In this document: positions 1-12,500 of the stretch, piece by piece
Numbering within the stretch: position 1 is the stretch's first letter
Layout: each line of letters starts with the position of its first letter
DNA from: Heterotrichella gracilis
Taxonomy: Eukaryota > Sar > Xanthophyceae > Tribonematales > Xanthonemataceae
Direction of reading: 5' to 3'
DNA: 64,000 bases
Assembly: GCA_032358255.1 (NCBI GenBank)
Contig: JAULBX010004555.1
Span: forward strand, 65,280 to 129,279
The notes under the pieces: generated by a model
Databases searched by the model: none
Told to the model about the DNA's origin: nothing
What the model saw: the letters and a program-made list of their open reading frames with translations, nothing else
Program-made: the position numbers and the translations under genes

Positions 1-354
1 CTGGCATAGCCACAAACCTTGATACATGCAGCACAAGGGTTTACAGCAGGCAAGGCAACCCCCTACTGCATGCCTGCCACCGCCGCCACCTGGCACAACA
101 GCAAACCCTAAAATAAGCAGCACCCAACCCTTGCGAGGGCAGTGCTACATGCAGAACAAAACCCTTGCCCAAGCTGTAAAAACCCTAATGCAGGGTGCTT
201 CACTTCATCCGAAACCGCTGCTGACCCGCCCTTGACGCGTCTTGAAGCAGGGAGTGCATGCAAACCCTAGTGCCCTCGATAAAACTTTAGTGCTGGCGTG
301 GCCTAAAGAGGGCATTGTTGTTGCCCTAAGGATGAAGTTGTTTCCCCTGCATAC
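1..354. other. Left edge, intron-like sequence with telomere-like heptamers
   Basis: No complete gene is visible here. The stretch contains several AACCCTA-type heptamers. At about 195-252 lies a degenerate copy of the middle and 3' part of the neighbouring exon (355-504), on the downstream side for a minus-strand gene. It therefore looks like the intron that follows that exon in a gene continuing left of the window. Confidence 0.4.
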
Positions 355-504
355 CTTGCTTGCCTGCCGCTTTCACTTCGTCCGACACCGCTGCTGGCAC
401 GTCCTTGATGGCATCCTGAAGCAGTGATGACAGGTCGGAGGTCCACTCAGTGATAGGGGCCGTGGGTGGCGCCTCAGCCACCGCCTCAGTCGCTTCTACA
501 GCCG
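355..504 (-). CDS. Internal exon of a minus-strand gene leaving the window (partial, unidentified)
   Basis: This 150-nt open stretch on the minus strand lies between an AG acceptor (positions 506-505) and a GT donor (GTATGC, from 354). It encodes about 50 residues rich in Ala, Glu, Val and Pro, including EAVAEAPPTAPITEW and DLSSLLQDAIKDVPAAVSDE. This could be linker or amphipathic sequence, and no family is recognised. The main support for it being real is that its 3' half has a degenerate copy at about 195-252, which is the pattern seen beside the certain exons of this window. The 5' exons and the start were not found. The ORF is also open further upstream, so the acceptor is a choice. Confidence 0.42.
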
Positions 505-2807
505 CTGACACCCGCAACCGCCTGCCAGCACCTGTAGAAGTAGTGGGGTGGTCAGGGGTTGGTGTAGGGTTTGCCAGGGTAATGCAGTTGGGTGGAAGGG
601 TTTAAGGCTGGAATGTATGCGCTTGTCGTGCAACCGCGTGGCAGCATCTGGAAGGGTTGTTGGGAGCGTTCTCGCCATCTTTTCTAGACATTCTGCCGAG
701 TGACGTAGTGCAAAAATGTGGTGCAAGGCGGTAGTGGGCGCCACCCATGGGTGCCATAGGAATGCCCCAATATGAGGCATCCACCTGGTGTGGTGTGGTG
801 ATGGTGTGGTGCCGTGTAGTGTACAAAGCTGCGGTGGTGCAATAAGGTGGGTGTGTCCTCCATACCCCCATGATTAAACCTGGTGTGGTGTAGTGTGGTG
901 CGTGTCCCAGCCAGTGGTGGGTGCCTCATGGTATTGCAGCAGGCAGTGCAGGGTATTCCAGAGGCCAGTACCGGAGACGTGTGTCATAAGAGTGGTCCGG
1001 GCCACCGTGTGTGATTGTGGTGTGGTGTGGTGTACAACCATGCAGTAGTGGGTGCCTCAAGAGCAATGTGGGACACAATGCGAGCAGCCAATGCCAGTGC
1101 AACCTGCTTGTTGTTCGTGTGACAACGTCAAACGCTGTGTGCCAGTTGGATGGTGCGCACACTATCATGGGTGCAGTTTGATAGTGTGGACTGGCAAGAG
1201 GTGGGTACTTTCAGTTACCTGGTCGTGCCCGCCATGTCCTTCGACTTGCAGAAGAGAAAGCCTTTGCTTCAGGCGCCCTTGCCACCTAAAGAAGAACGGA
1301 AGAAAACAGGAGGTGAATCCGTTTACACTGCGGCACACCGTTTAGGCAGTGCTACCATTGTGTACAGTACCCACCCACCCACCCACCAGATCGTCGAATG
1401 CACCACCACTACGAACGCCACGACCACGTAAGGGCTAGTGGTAACGTAGAGTCTGGAATGCGAGTATTGCAGCTACATACAGGCGCTGTTTCGGTTCGTG
1501 GCTGGCAAGGGACCATTGCAATGACTCACTATGACTCTACAACACTTGGTGGGTGGTGGTTGTGGAAGGGGAGTGCCACAAACCTGCGAGCAGCCTTGCA
1601 CGAGCTGAGCCTGCATCGTGTAACGACCCAGCTGCAGTCCACTGGTTACTGTTTGTGTGTCAGTGACAAAAGTCCCTTTCGCAGGTGGCTAGTTGCATGT
1701 GCTACAATAAAGTGAATCTAGGGGTGGTGGATAGGTGCTGACGCCTGTTGCTGGGGTTGTGGCGCCAAGCCTTGACACTTCCCTAGCAGATACTGTCAAC
1801 CAGAGAAGTCTCGGTATCGGTGGGAAAGCTTGCCTGTCAAAAAGATAACAAAAGCATGTTTTTTTGGCGCCCTATCTTCGATTCATGCGATACGGTTCCA
1901 CCTCGCTTTGAGTAGTTGCAAGCAACTCCCTTGCACTTCTGGTTGACCTTTGCCACAAAGTTGGCACCAATCTCCAGCCCCAGCTCTTCTTCTTCCAACC
2001 CAGTTTTGCTCGTTCTTGTGTCCTTTAATGCAGGCCTTTCAGTGTGCCCTCCTTCTTCGTGCCTTCGTGTATCACACGCTGACCCAAGTGTTGCCATCAC
2101 ATTGAGGCATCGCGGTGGTGCACTGCGTCTGAAAGCTGCTGTGGTTTCTTGAAACACAAGAAGGCTGGAGGTAAGTGGAATGCTTACATATGGGCACGGG
2201 TCACCAGTTCCATGGTGTAAACCTACTAAACAGCCCGTGACATGCAATGGAACTCAGCAATCAATACAGTGGCCGGCAGGACCCCAAATAGTGGAATCCC
2301 ACAGACCTATACCAACCCTGTCTTGTCTTCAACTCTGGTGGAAACACTCTGGTATGTTAGGACGTCAACCGGGCAACATTTCACAACAAGAAACAATAAG
2401 GCACGAACCCTAACCCAAAACCCTTTTTCGGCGAGCGGTAAAAGCTGCTGAAGCAATAGCAACCTTTTGAGGAGATCAGTCGTACAGGCTGGAAAACTTA
2501 CGAGGAGAGCTATTTAGAGGTTGAATAAAGGTGACACATGCACGGCTGTCACCGCATAAGGTATCAAGATATCCTTGGCGGGGCAAAAGTATTGAAAAGG
2601 GCTGAACACGTAGCAACCGCTGCGGTTCCTGCTCTTTTGTCATTGGCAAACCACCACCTCCTTCAGACTTGTCAGTGGCATGCACTCTTGAGACGCCAGG
2701 AAACCCCAACTGCATATAGGGCGCCGTGGCAACTTCGTTCCCTCACCAGGAAGCCGGAGTGGTGCACCATAAACCCTAGGGCTCTGGGTGACCCAGGTGG
2801 GGCCAGC
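505..2807. other. No recognised gene; degenerate TGGTG-rich repeats
   Basis: I recognise no gene in these 2.3 kb. Positions 710-1070 hold a degenerate tandem array. A minus-strand reading frame at about 1840-2100 starts at an ATG near 2090 and encodes a charged peptide with a run of Glu (GLEEEELGLEIG). It matches nothing I know and may be chance. Upstream exons of the left-edge gene may lie here unrecognised. Confidence 0.3.
710..1070. repeat. Degenerate tandem array with TGGTG/GTGTGGTGTGG runs
   Basis: A block containing the phrase GTGGGTGCCTC, a spacer, and GTGTGGTGTGGTG followed by GTACAA recurs about three times with considerable divergence (around 715-850, 905-1040 and from 1045). Minus-strand frames through it are His/Thr-rich and look like repeat translation rather than protein. 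Confidence 0.5.
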
Positions 2808-4817
2808 TTACTGCATCTCCTGGGCGACAGGGGCTGTGGTAACGACTGGTGGTGCGCCAGTGGTGGCTCCCTTGGGAGGGGGTGATGGTGCCCAGCTGAA
2901 CTCCACGGGGTTGAAGGGGCTGGCCACGCCACGGCTCTGCACACACCATGAGGTAAACGTCAGTAAGGGGACAATGTCAGTAACCAATAGGTTTCAGGGT
3001 TGGCAGTTTGACGCCTTGTTCATGTAGTGTGGCGTGGACCAGAGGGTTGAGGGTGCTGGCCACTGCACTGCACTCGACAGAGACACAGACAAGCGCCACT
3101 CAAGCTCTAGTACTTGGGTTGCAAAGGAACAAGCTGTAGGACGGTTGCAGGGCGGTTGCACAATCAGCAACCCTCCCTCACAAGTTGACAGCAGGTCAGA
3201 GGCCACAGAAGAGGGTGGTGGTGTATAGCCACTACTAGTGTACAGCACTTGTGCAACACCGCCACACAAATCAACTCGAGGCGGCCTGCAGCAGTCACTA
3301 TCTCTGAAGACCAATGGGGGCGTGGTCTGAAGGGTAAGTTAGCCAGGCACCTAATAGTTTAGAGTTTGGCGCCCACAGCTAGCCAGGCGCCTGTCATTTT
3401 GATGCCCGGTGACTGTACTAACAGCTTACTCAACTTTAGTGCGTTCAACTAGGTGCTAGCGCTTGGAGGAGGTTGGCTGGTAGGGTGTAGGGGTGTGCCC
3501 ACAGCCTGAGGTCTGTGCACGTTCGTGTATGTGCAAAGCAGGCGTTAGGGTGTAGGGTTTTACCTTGAGCTCGTTCGACTCCTGGCACCTGGCGAAGCAG
3601 CCCGTGCAGGGGATGGTGTGCACGAGGCAGTCGCCGTTCTCGTTGGTGGCCAGCTGCTCGGGTTGCTGGGGCAGCTTGTACTGGTCCCTCACGGCCTTGC
3701 GGGTGGGGCCGGCAACCAGCTGCACAGCGAGATGGATATCAAGGTCAGCGCCAGAGATATTCGAAACTGCAGTGCTACAGTTTAAACGGCCGTGTTTCTT
3801 GCATGCAGGGAGGAGGCCACCGCAAGTTAAAAACGAAACAGCGCGCGACCGGTGATATGTGTGTGGGGGTGTGTGGCAACGAGTGAAATAGAAGAATAAC
3901 ACTACGAGCTAACAGGTGGGTAGGTGTGAGTAGAGTGGCTTTAAGCCATAATAATTTGACCACCGGATGGCGCAAGGGCTACATAGAGGAATGGCACCAC
4001 CCACACACACAGGCGCGCACACCATACACATGCTCGTGCACACACACCCAAGCGCGCACATACACGACTAGATAATTTCCAGGAAAGGCTGCGGCAGCAA
4101 TTGTGGACGCGATAAGACGCGTAGGTTCCGCACGGGTGCCACTTTCCAGGTCAGCAGTGCGTGCCCAAAAGCATGTTGCACGGGGGACAGGGGGTTGCTC
4201 CAGACTGAGCTAGCAGCACACACCAGGAGAATGCAAGGAACCTAAGCAAGGCCCTCCCCCCACGGGCACTTGGTGTACGACCGGCCAACTACCAGTCGAC
4301 ACGACACCACCCCAATACCGACGCATGCACGTGTGAGACACGCACCCCGCAGCCGCAGAAGCACGAGTAGAGCCAGTACTTGAGGCCCCAGGACACGCAG
4401 TCGCCGCCGTGTATGCGCTCCGCATCAAAGCCGTACTGGACGCAGGGCAGGCAGTAGGTGATGAGGCCTGCATGCGCGGCGTTCCGGCGGTCAGTCTGGT
4501 GCGGGGTCGCATGCCGCCATGGAATGACTGCTCCAAATGGTGGGCGACACGCAAAGCGCAGGCTCAAGCGCAGGTGTGTGGGAATGCACGGCCACAGCTG
4601 CAGTATTGACAGCACTGAACAAAGGTACAGTGTGACACACTCGCATTCCAGGTCATCAGGCACCACCACCCTATGCCACCAGGTGGCGCACTACCAAGGC
4701 AGCACACCAGCACCAAGACACCTCGAGCTAGCCCGTACATGTGGCGGGGTCGTCGAAGGCGCTGACGAACATGTCGTGCGTCCATACTCCCTCCTTCACT
4801 TGCTTGGTGGCCGCCAT
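2808..4817 (-). CDS. PLAC8-family cysteine-rich protein, 161 aa, 4 exons
   Basis: Exons on the minus strand are 4817-4739, 4467-4346, 3719-3564 and 2936-2808. All three introns are GT-AG and join in phase into 161 residues. The protein has the PLAC8 pattern: an early Cys block (TYCLPCVQYGFDAERI), a central CFCGCG segment, the basic RKAVRDQYKLP stretch, and the late HTIPCTGCFARCQESNELK block. A Pro/Ala/Thr-rich tail follows (VEFSWAPSPPPKG). PLAC8 proteins are small membrane-associated proteins; plant members influence organ size, heavy-metal handling or calcium entry, and the role here cannot be fixed. The ATG at 4817 gives a short hydrophilic leader (MAATKQVKEG). A degenerate copy of the last exon's 5' end lies at about 3035-3095. 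Confidence 0.9.
3035..3095 (-). repeat. Degenerate copy of the PLAC8 last-exon 5' end
   Basis: Read on the minus strand this copies the acceptor and first roughly 40 bases of the exon at 2936-2808: CAG, then GTGGCCAGC, then CTTCAACCC or its variant. It lies upstream of the real exon in gene orientation. It has no use as an exon because the frame is not kept. Confidence 0.6.
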
Positions 4818-6530
4818 AGTGGTGACGTGTGCGTTTCGGAGTTTGCCGGTTGGCAGCGAGTGGGGGCGACAGATGGGAGTGGGGAGTGGGGTTAAGCACG
4901 GGCTGAGTCGCGGTGTCAAGGGCTGGATGTCGAGAACGAACTTTGGAACATCTGGGGACAACTGGTGTGCTGGAAAGCTATATATAGATATGTTGTGAAG
5001 GTTGGGAAGTTACCAGACGGTCAGTGGCCCCAGCCTTCGCAGCTGCGGAAGTTCGATTGTCCACCTCAGCAGAGGACCCCACATATGTTTAAATCTGCAA
5101 CTCGAATTCGAAGAGGCGTAATCTGAATTCATTAGAATCAGGTGATGGGACCCCTTCTAACCACACATTTTGTTTGAGCGGCGGCATACGTCCGGGCGGC
5201 GGCTTCGGCGGCCTGCAGTCCTTGAGGACAGCTGTCCTCCTTGCAGGCAGGTGCACCAGGTGGCAGCCTGTCGTGACCCCTATCGAGAGCACTTTCTCAG
5301 CCCTTATCCCGGCATAGCCCAAGCCTAACCCCCTTCGCAAATGCGCCTAGTAGGCAGTCTGCCCCATTGAATGCGCTTGGGCCCTAGTGAGGCACTCAGC
5401 AGTACTGCCAAGTTGGGTTGGGTTGCCATCTGGCCATTGGCATAGCGATCAAGGTGGTTTATAAAGCGACGGCTTTGCCACTGTAAACATGTTCCTGTGG
5501 CGGCAATTGCGCAGTTCACCCCTTGCTCACTGACATGCAAGGTGGCAAAGCACTCCTTGTAGCCTCGCTGCCTACCCCTCTTGAGCCATGCAAGTGGGGG
5601 CACTAACCCACTGGCGTGCAGCACAACACTGCGATCATGCCATTAGTACCCAAGCCACAGAGGCTCAGTGTATGAAAGTTTTCACCCAAACCAACAGAGG
5701 TATCCGCTAGCCACTAACACCTACACTCTATCACCGCATGGTCCCCCCGGGGTGAAAATCCTGAACCCTGAACCCTAAATCCACGTGGTGCTGGGGCTGC
5801 CCAGTCGCGTCCTTGGCCTGGGAAACCCTACGACCTTTAGCCTCAAACCCTACAGAAACCCCTCCATTGGGCAAGCATTAACAAACCAAACTCAGCACGT
5901 GCGTCCCAATAGGCTGGCTTGCATGCACCCCACCGACTGTGTATACCCCTTGCCATGGCTCAACACACTCCCCTCACCACCACCTGCTGCCACCAAAAAA
6001 AAGGGAAGGAAAGCCTGACGCGAGATGCGCAGCTTTGGAGATATCACACGACATCCCAAGGAGGCATCAGCTGCGAGCAGTGCACCCGTTAAACACAGGG
6101 CTGAGTGCTTGCAACCAGCCCCCGACCCACAACCCCAAACCATAAACCCTAAACCTGCTGCCACCACACGCAAGGCTGTTCAAACCCCAGAAAACCCCAC
6201 GCCAAGGGTATTGGAGTACAGCGCAGGGAGTACAACCCCCGCTAACGTAGACAAAACCCCACGTCGCGCGTTCCCTTCCATCCTTTCTACTGAATACATC
6301 TATGTCCTCTTACGTAAAATCAACCCCCGGGCTCCCACCTTGACTGCTGGCAAAGCACCTGCAGCAGCACCCCCCCTTTGGCCCCCACCACACTCCACTT
6401 CTTGCACACCCCCGCCGCTGCACCCTCCCCCACAAGAAGCAGCCAGCCTCCCAATCGCTGGCACTCTCCACACAAGGCCTGGGTTCCTATACCCCCTTGC
6501 CCCCATGCAAAAGTGCCTCCCCTCCCCTCC
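4818..6530. other. Intergenic, no recognised gene
   Basis: This 1.7-kb stretch lies between the 5' end of the PLAC8 gene and the 3' end of the coiled-coil gene. It holds scattered AACCCTA heptamers (around 5765-5850 and 6130-6150) and GC-rich open frames without recognisable content. The promoter of the PLAC8 gene should lie just above 4817, but no motif stands out. Confidence 0.4.
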
Positions 6531-9500
6531 TCACTGCGCTGCAGGGCGGCCGGTGCGGCGGGTGGTGGTGCGCGGGGCGGTGTCAGGCACAGGCAAACCC
6601 CTGGTCGCAATGGCTGACGGCGGCGCGAGGCGGCTCCGCACGCTCCTGGCACTCCTGCAGAGGGCACGAGTTTAGGGTTTTAGGGTTGGCAGTCGCTTGC
6701 AGGGAGCTGTGTGCACCTCCTCCCTCTGGTCTAGGGTTTTAGTGTCGACACTCGGTGGCTCTAGGTTGGCAGCAGGTGGTTTTAAGGTTGACAATGGGTG
6801 CTGTGCGCGCCTCCTTCCCCTGGCCTAGGGTTTTAAGGTTGACATCGGGTGGCGTTAGGGTTTGCAGCAGGGCGATGTGCGCACCTCCTGCCCCTGGTCT
6901 AGGGTTTCAGGTTGAACAACAAGTGGTTTAAGGGTTTTAGGGTTGACAAAAGAGAGTTGTGCGCACCTCCTAGTGGTGCCTGTGGCTGGGGCCATGGGCG
7001 TGGACGTGGTGGGGCTGTCGATCTTGGGGTCAAAGTGGTGGGTGGAGCCGCTGGGGCGGGGGCGGGGGTAGTCGCCCTCCTTCAGCATCTCATCAAGCTC
7101 AGACTCCTGCATATCCGGGCACACTCCATCAAAAAGGGTACAAGCGGTTGCCCACTGTGCGGCGGGGCATCGGAATGTATAAAGCTCATCGCCCACCACA
7201 GCCCCGCCTAATACATGGCATGGCGGCACACCCTGCAATGGGCAGCCCCACCCCGCCGCCAGCCAGTGCAGAACCCTAAACCCTAGACAGCGTACGATAA
7301 TACCCCACAACCCCCCCACGTACCCCCTCCTCAATTTCCTTGAGAATGCGCTTGCCCACTGTGCGGCGGGGCTTGCTGGCCGCGCCCCCCCCCGCGCTGC
7401 CGCTGGTCTTGCGCTTGCGGCTGGTGATAGGGGAGCCCTGCGTCACCTCGCCAGATGCTGCGTTGGCCGCCTCACGCTGTGCGGTCTGGCGGCTGCGGGT
7501 GGAGCGGGCGGGGGCGGGGCCTGTGGGGCACAAACACAGTAATCTTTAACTTGGAAAAAAAAAAAAAAAAACAATGTGACACTGGAAAGGGTGCCTACCT
7601 TGGGGACACTAATGGTATAAATGAATGGCGCCTTCCCAATACTTGTATGTGCACCACACACCGTACATGCAATGGGTGGCATTTCGCCAACAATCACATG
7701 CCATGAAGGTGGCTCCACATGGAAGGCAGTGCAAAATGGTCAATGATCTACCGCACATGCACAACCGCCACAACCATCCTGCCAATCACCCCTGCACCCC
7801 ACATGCCGGCCCCTGCGCTGGCTCAGCCGCATGACGCTGGTGCCGGCAGTTCTGCAGTATATTTTATATTTATATTTTATAAGCTTCTGGTGACGTCCTA
7901 TTATCGACACCAGCAGTTGCGAGGTTCACAGAGACCCTGAACCCTAAACCACAAATTTGCCTGGCGCCCCCCATCACTGCCATTGATCGCTACACCTAAA
8001 CCCGCCACCCACCTGCCGGCTCATGCGCTGGCTCCGCACGCGCTACGCTGCTGCCGGCGGGGCGCCTGGCCCTGGTTGAGGTGCGTGCGGTGCGGGTGGA
8101 TTCCACGGGGCTCGCAGCCTGCACACAGGGCGGGGCAGGGCATTTGCACACCATTGTTACCCAGAAATACATCATTTTACCGGGAGTATCTCCAAGATTA
8201 CTTCATGCACCCATACTGCTGGAACGCATGCAAGTGAACGTAATACAAACCAACCCATCAACATCATAGGGCGTGAGGATGGGTAGCAAGCACCACCACC
8301 ACCACCCACCCACCTGAGCGGAAACGGCCGCCCGCCCACGCCCCTTGCGCGCCGTGGTAACCCCCGAAGGCTGGGCGGAAGGCGAAGCGGGCGCTGCGCT
8401 AGGCGCACCCCCTTCCCCCTCAGCCTCCTGCACAGCCTCTTGCACGGCTTCTGCGGGCTTCTTGCCCCTGCCCCTGGCCTTGCGGGTGGTGGTGGTGGTG
8501 GTGGCCCCTGAGGGCTGGGCGGAGGGGGCGGATGCGGGCGCTGCTGCGCTGGGCACTGGGCCCTCCTCGCCCACCTCCGCACCCTGTAGAGGAAGGGGAG
8601 GGAATTCACAAAGGCGTCCCCGAGCAAAGTGATTTAATATACTGATATTTGTTGAAGTCCTCATCCCCAAGACAACTTTACCAGAATTAAAGCCCCACCG
8701 GCAAACACAACAAGGGGTAATAAAGGTCACCAACATCGCCTTGGGGCCAGCACAACACCCGACAAAATGCCACCCTGTGCAAACCCAGTGGGGTTCAGGC
8801 GCAAACCCCTCACCTGCGCAGCCTTCCTGCCGCGCCCGCCCCCGCCCCTGCCTTTGCTGGTCATCGACGCCACCTGTGAGGCAGCCTGAGACTCAGCCTT
8901 GCGGGGGCGGCCGGGCCTGCGGGCTGGCAAGGGTGCTGCCTGCTCCGGTAGCACAACCGCAGCAGCTGCCTCAGGCTCATGTGCGGCCTCGGGAAGCGCA
9001 TCATCGGGCCCAGCCCCAGGTGCATCCTCCTGCGCCTGAGTGGCATGGTATTATCTCACCATGTCACCCATTCAACTGATCTAGGTACCCTCCTTAAGTC
9101 GCGCAAGGTCAGTGTATGGTACAAGTAGGGGTGTTCCATACATTACATGATGTTGCATGAAAATGTCATATAACCCAAAGGAACACCTTCGGATATAAAC
9201 CGTGAAGATACAGAACTGCATGGCGCCAAGGGTGCAGGCGCCTGCTCAGTTCCATCCCACAAATCATTATTCATAACATTGTTTTTGGGGGGTGGGGGGG
9301 GATTTAGTACACGGGTAGTTCCTTTAGACCTGGCAGTACCTCTTCTTGCTCCTCAGGTTCCCCGCCAGCTGGCCCTGGTGCAGGGTCGTCTTCCTGCATG
9401 GGCCCAGGCGCCTGCTGGGTTCCCTCCCCTCCCTCCTCCACGTCGCTGTCCTCCTCATCCGATGACTCATCTGCATCGTAATCTGCGGGTGCGGGTGGGG

Positions 9501-12500
9501 CAGACTTCCTCCAGTTGAGCGGGTTGAGGCTCTTGAGCACCTGCGGGCCAGGGGAGCATGCAATAAGGGGAAAAACCGAAGAAATACAGACATAGAATGT
9601 GTACAACCAAAGGGTGCGGCGTGCTTGTCATCATTCTTCTGTTATTTTGTCACAAACAAGGCTAACAGAAACATGCGGCCTGTCCTCCTGTCCGTGTGCG
9701 GCCCAAAACCTCAACCACAAACCCTAAACCCCGTACCAAAGGTAATGCCGCCCTGTTCCCCTGCCTGTGTGCGACCCTAAACCCTAAACCCTAAAGAACC
9801 CTACCGAGGTGATGCCGCCTGTCCTCCTGCCCGTGTGTGGCCCGGCGGACGGGCTGAGCACCCCCTGTGGGGCGGGTGTGGGGGCGGGTGTGGGGGAGTT
9901 CGCCTCCACCCTCTGCGCCACCACCACCACCTGCTCCTCCACCTCCACCACCACCTCCTCCTGCGCCGCCTCCTGTACCGCCTGTTGCATCAGCTCCTGG
10001 TGATGCAGCAGGCTCTGAATGAACACACACATAGTGTCAAATGCATTGTCTGATAGATAATATTTAACCTGTATCAACTTTAATTGTAAATTGTATAAAT
10101 TAACATACAATTTAACTATAAATTGTATTTTAATGCAATTTACTAACATGTTGCATCAGCTCCTACTCCACGTCAGCGACGTAAAATATGACATGAATTA
10201 TTAACATCTCATTAGATTTATATGACAGGCAACATTTTGCCCTGCCCCGCACCTCTCTCTCGGTTGCCAGCGCCGCCTCCCGCCGCCCCACCGCGGCCTC
10301 GCCGGCAGTCAGCAGCGCCTCGCGTGCCACCAGCCTGGACTTCCTGTCCGCCACCTCAGCAGCGCGCGCCTCCGCCTCCCTCTTCTCCCTGCAACCGCAA
10401 TGTAAGACAGCTAAGTCACCCGTGAGTGCGCAAAATGGTGGAAGAGTCATGAGCAAAATGGTGGACCAAACATGAGCATGCTCCCCTCCTACCACACGCC
10501 ATATGGCAAAAGACCGCAAAAGTACGAAGGAGCCCGCCCAAGCACAGTGCCTCCTACCCGCATGCATCGCCTACCCCACCCATCCCACCACATCCGCCCA
10601 CCCCACTCCCCCTCACCTGTCCGCCGCCACCATGCGCGCCTTCACCTCCGCAACCTGACCACCCAGCTCCGATTTCACGCCCTCCAGCTCCAATTTTACC
10701 CCTTCCAGCTCGGCAGCACGCGCGTCGAGAGCCGCCTCGCGGGCCTCGAGTGCCGCCACCTTGTCGGCTGCCTGCTGCTCCAGCGCAAGCATGCGCAGCT
10801 CTGAGCGGTTGTGCTCCTCCCGCAGCTGGTCCAGGTGTGTGGAGCGGGCCGCGGTTTGCTCCGCCTGTGTGGGGAACAAGTTCAATTTGTATCCTTTAAA
10901 TCATGCAAGAAACCAGTATTCCCCATTTTATCCCCCCTTTCATAAGACCATGTGTATTATAGGGATGGGGTTTTGTTCCTCCCGCAGCTGGTCCAGGTGT
11001 GCAGAGCGGGCCGGGGTTTGGTCGACCTGGGGGCCGGGACACGCAACGTGGTTTCATTACAAACCACCCTTGCAATGCACATGGTCTTGGGTGTCTGCAC
11101 ATCGACACCCGTGGATGTGCTGCGCTTAGGGTCTAAGGTGTAGGGTTCAGGATGTAGGGTTCCATGCGCAGGTGCTCACGTAGAGTCTAGGGCTCAAGGT
11201 TGAAGGTCTCCAGCCTGCACCTGCTGACTTAGGGATTAGGGTTCTAGGGTTTCCATGCGCACCTGCTGGTCCAGCTGCTGCCCCCTTTCCTCCAATGTCC
11301 TCTCCAGTGCCGCCAGCCGCGCCCTCTCCGCCTCCACCTCTGCCCTGTCAGTGGCCAGGGAGGCCTGGCGGGCCTCCAGCAACTCTGCCTGCAGATTGGG
11401 CACAGCAACAGGTACACAAAGTGGTCAAGGTACATTCAGACAACCACGTACAAGCGCATTTCGACAAACTCTACCCGTGGGTACAGTGCCCATCCCCCAC
11501 CACCTATGACCCCCACCAACCACACCTAATACAAAAAAACATCTGCCCCCCAAATTCCCACGCCGCCCCCTAACCACCACCCCTACACACCCTGTAAAAC
11601 CCTCAACCCTACTACCAAACCCTAAACATCTGACCTACCCATCCCCCCCCCACACACACACCTGTCCAGCACCTCCTGCCCCCCTCTTGCGCAGGCACCG
11701 CCTCCAGCTACGCCCCCAGATGCTGCCAATCACCCAAAACACCACCCCCACACACCCCTTAGAACCCAAAACCCTAACACCAAAACCCCCAAATATCCGC
11801 CCCCACCCACCTCCCTGTCCAGCTCCTCCTGCCGTGCATTCTGCGCCGCCCCCTGCGCAGCCACCGCCTCCAGCTGCGCCCCCACCCCCGCCTTCTCAAC
11901 CTCCAGCCGCTCCTCGTCATCCTGCACCGTGGCCTGGGACACAGACAGGGCCGCCTCGCGCGCGGCGACGGCCTGCGGGAAAAGAAGGTCCCGTTGGAAA
12001 AGATATCATATTCTGGAGAAAATCATGGTGCATTGAGGAGGTACTCATCTGTAATGCTGCATAAAGCACCCCCATTCTCAAGGCATTTTAGTACAGTAAT
12101 GGTTTTTATTATTATTATTTTATACTTTATGTCATCCCCAACAGGTGCCCCAACGTATTTTAATTATTTTATACTTTACATCGTCCCCACAGGCGAGTGC
12201 TGCGCTACCACAGGTATGACAGGCCCACACCACAGAATGGGATTCAACGCGTACATACCTGGAAAATTGTCGAGTTTGGAATAGTAGTCGCGTGTTGACC
12301 ATTGGTAAATTCAGCAGTGCAACACAATGTCCACTTGAATGTAGAAGGCACTTTGTGCATCACAACCCCACACCTGTTCGCTAGGGTTTGGTTCCCTTTT
12401 TGGGTTTCTGGTTAGGGTTTTCAGCTGCCCCGCACCTGCTCCCGCACTGCCAGCCTCCTCTCCCGCTCCTCCACCTCCTGCAGCTGCTCCCTTAAAGACT

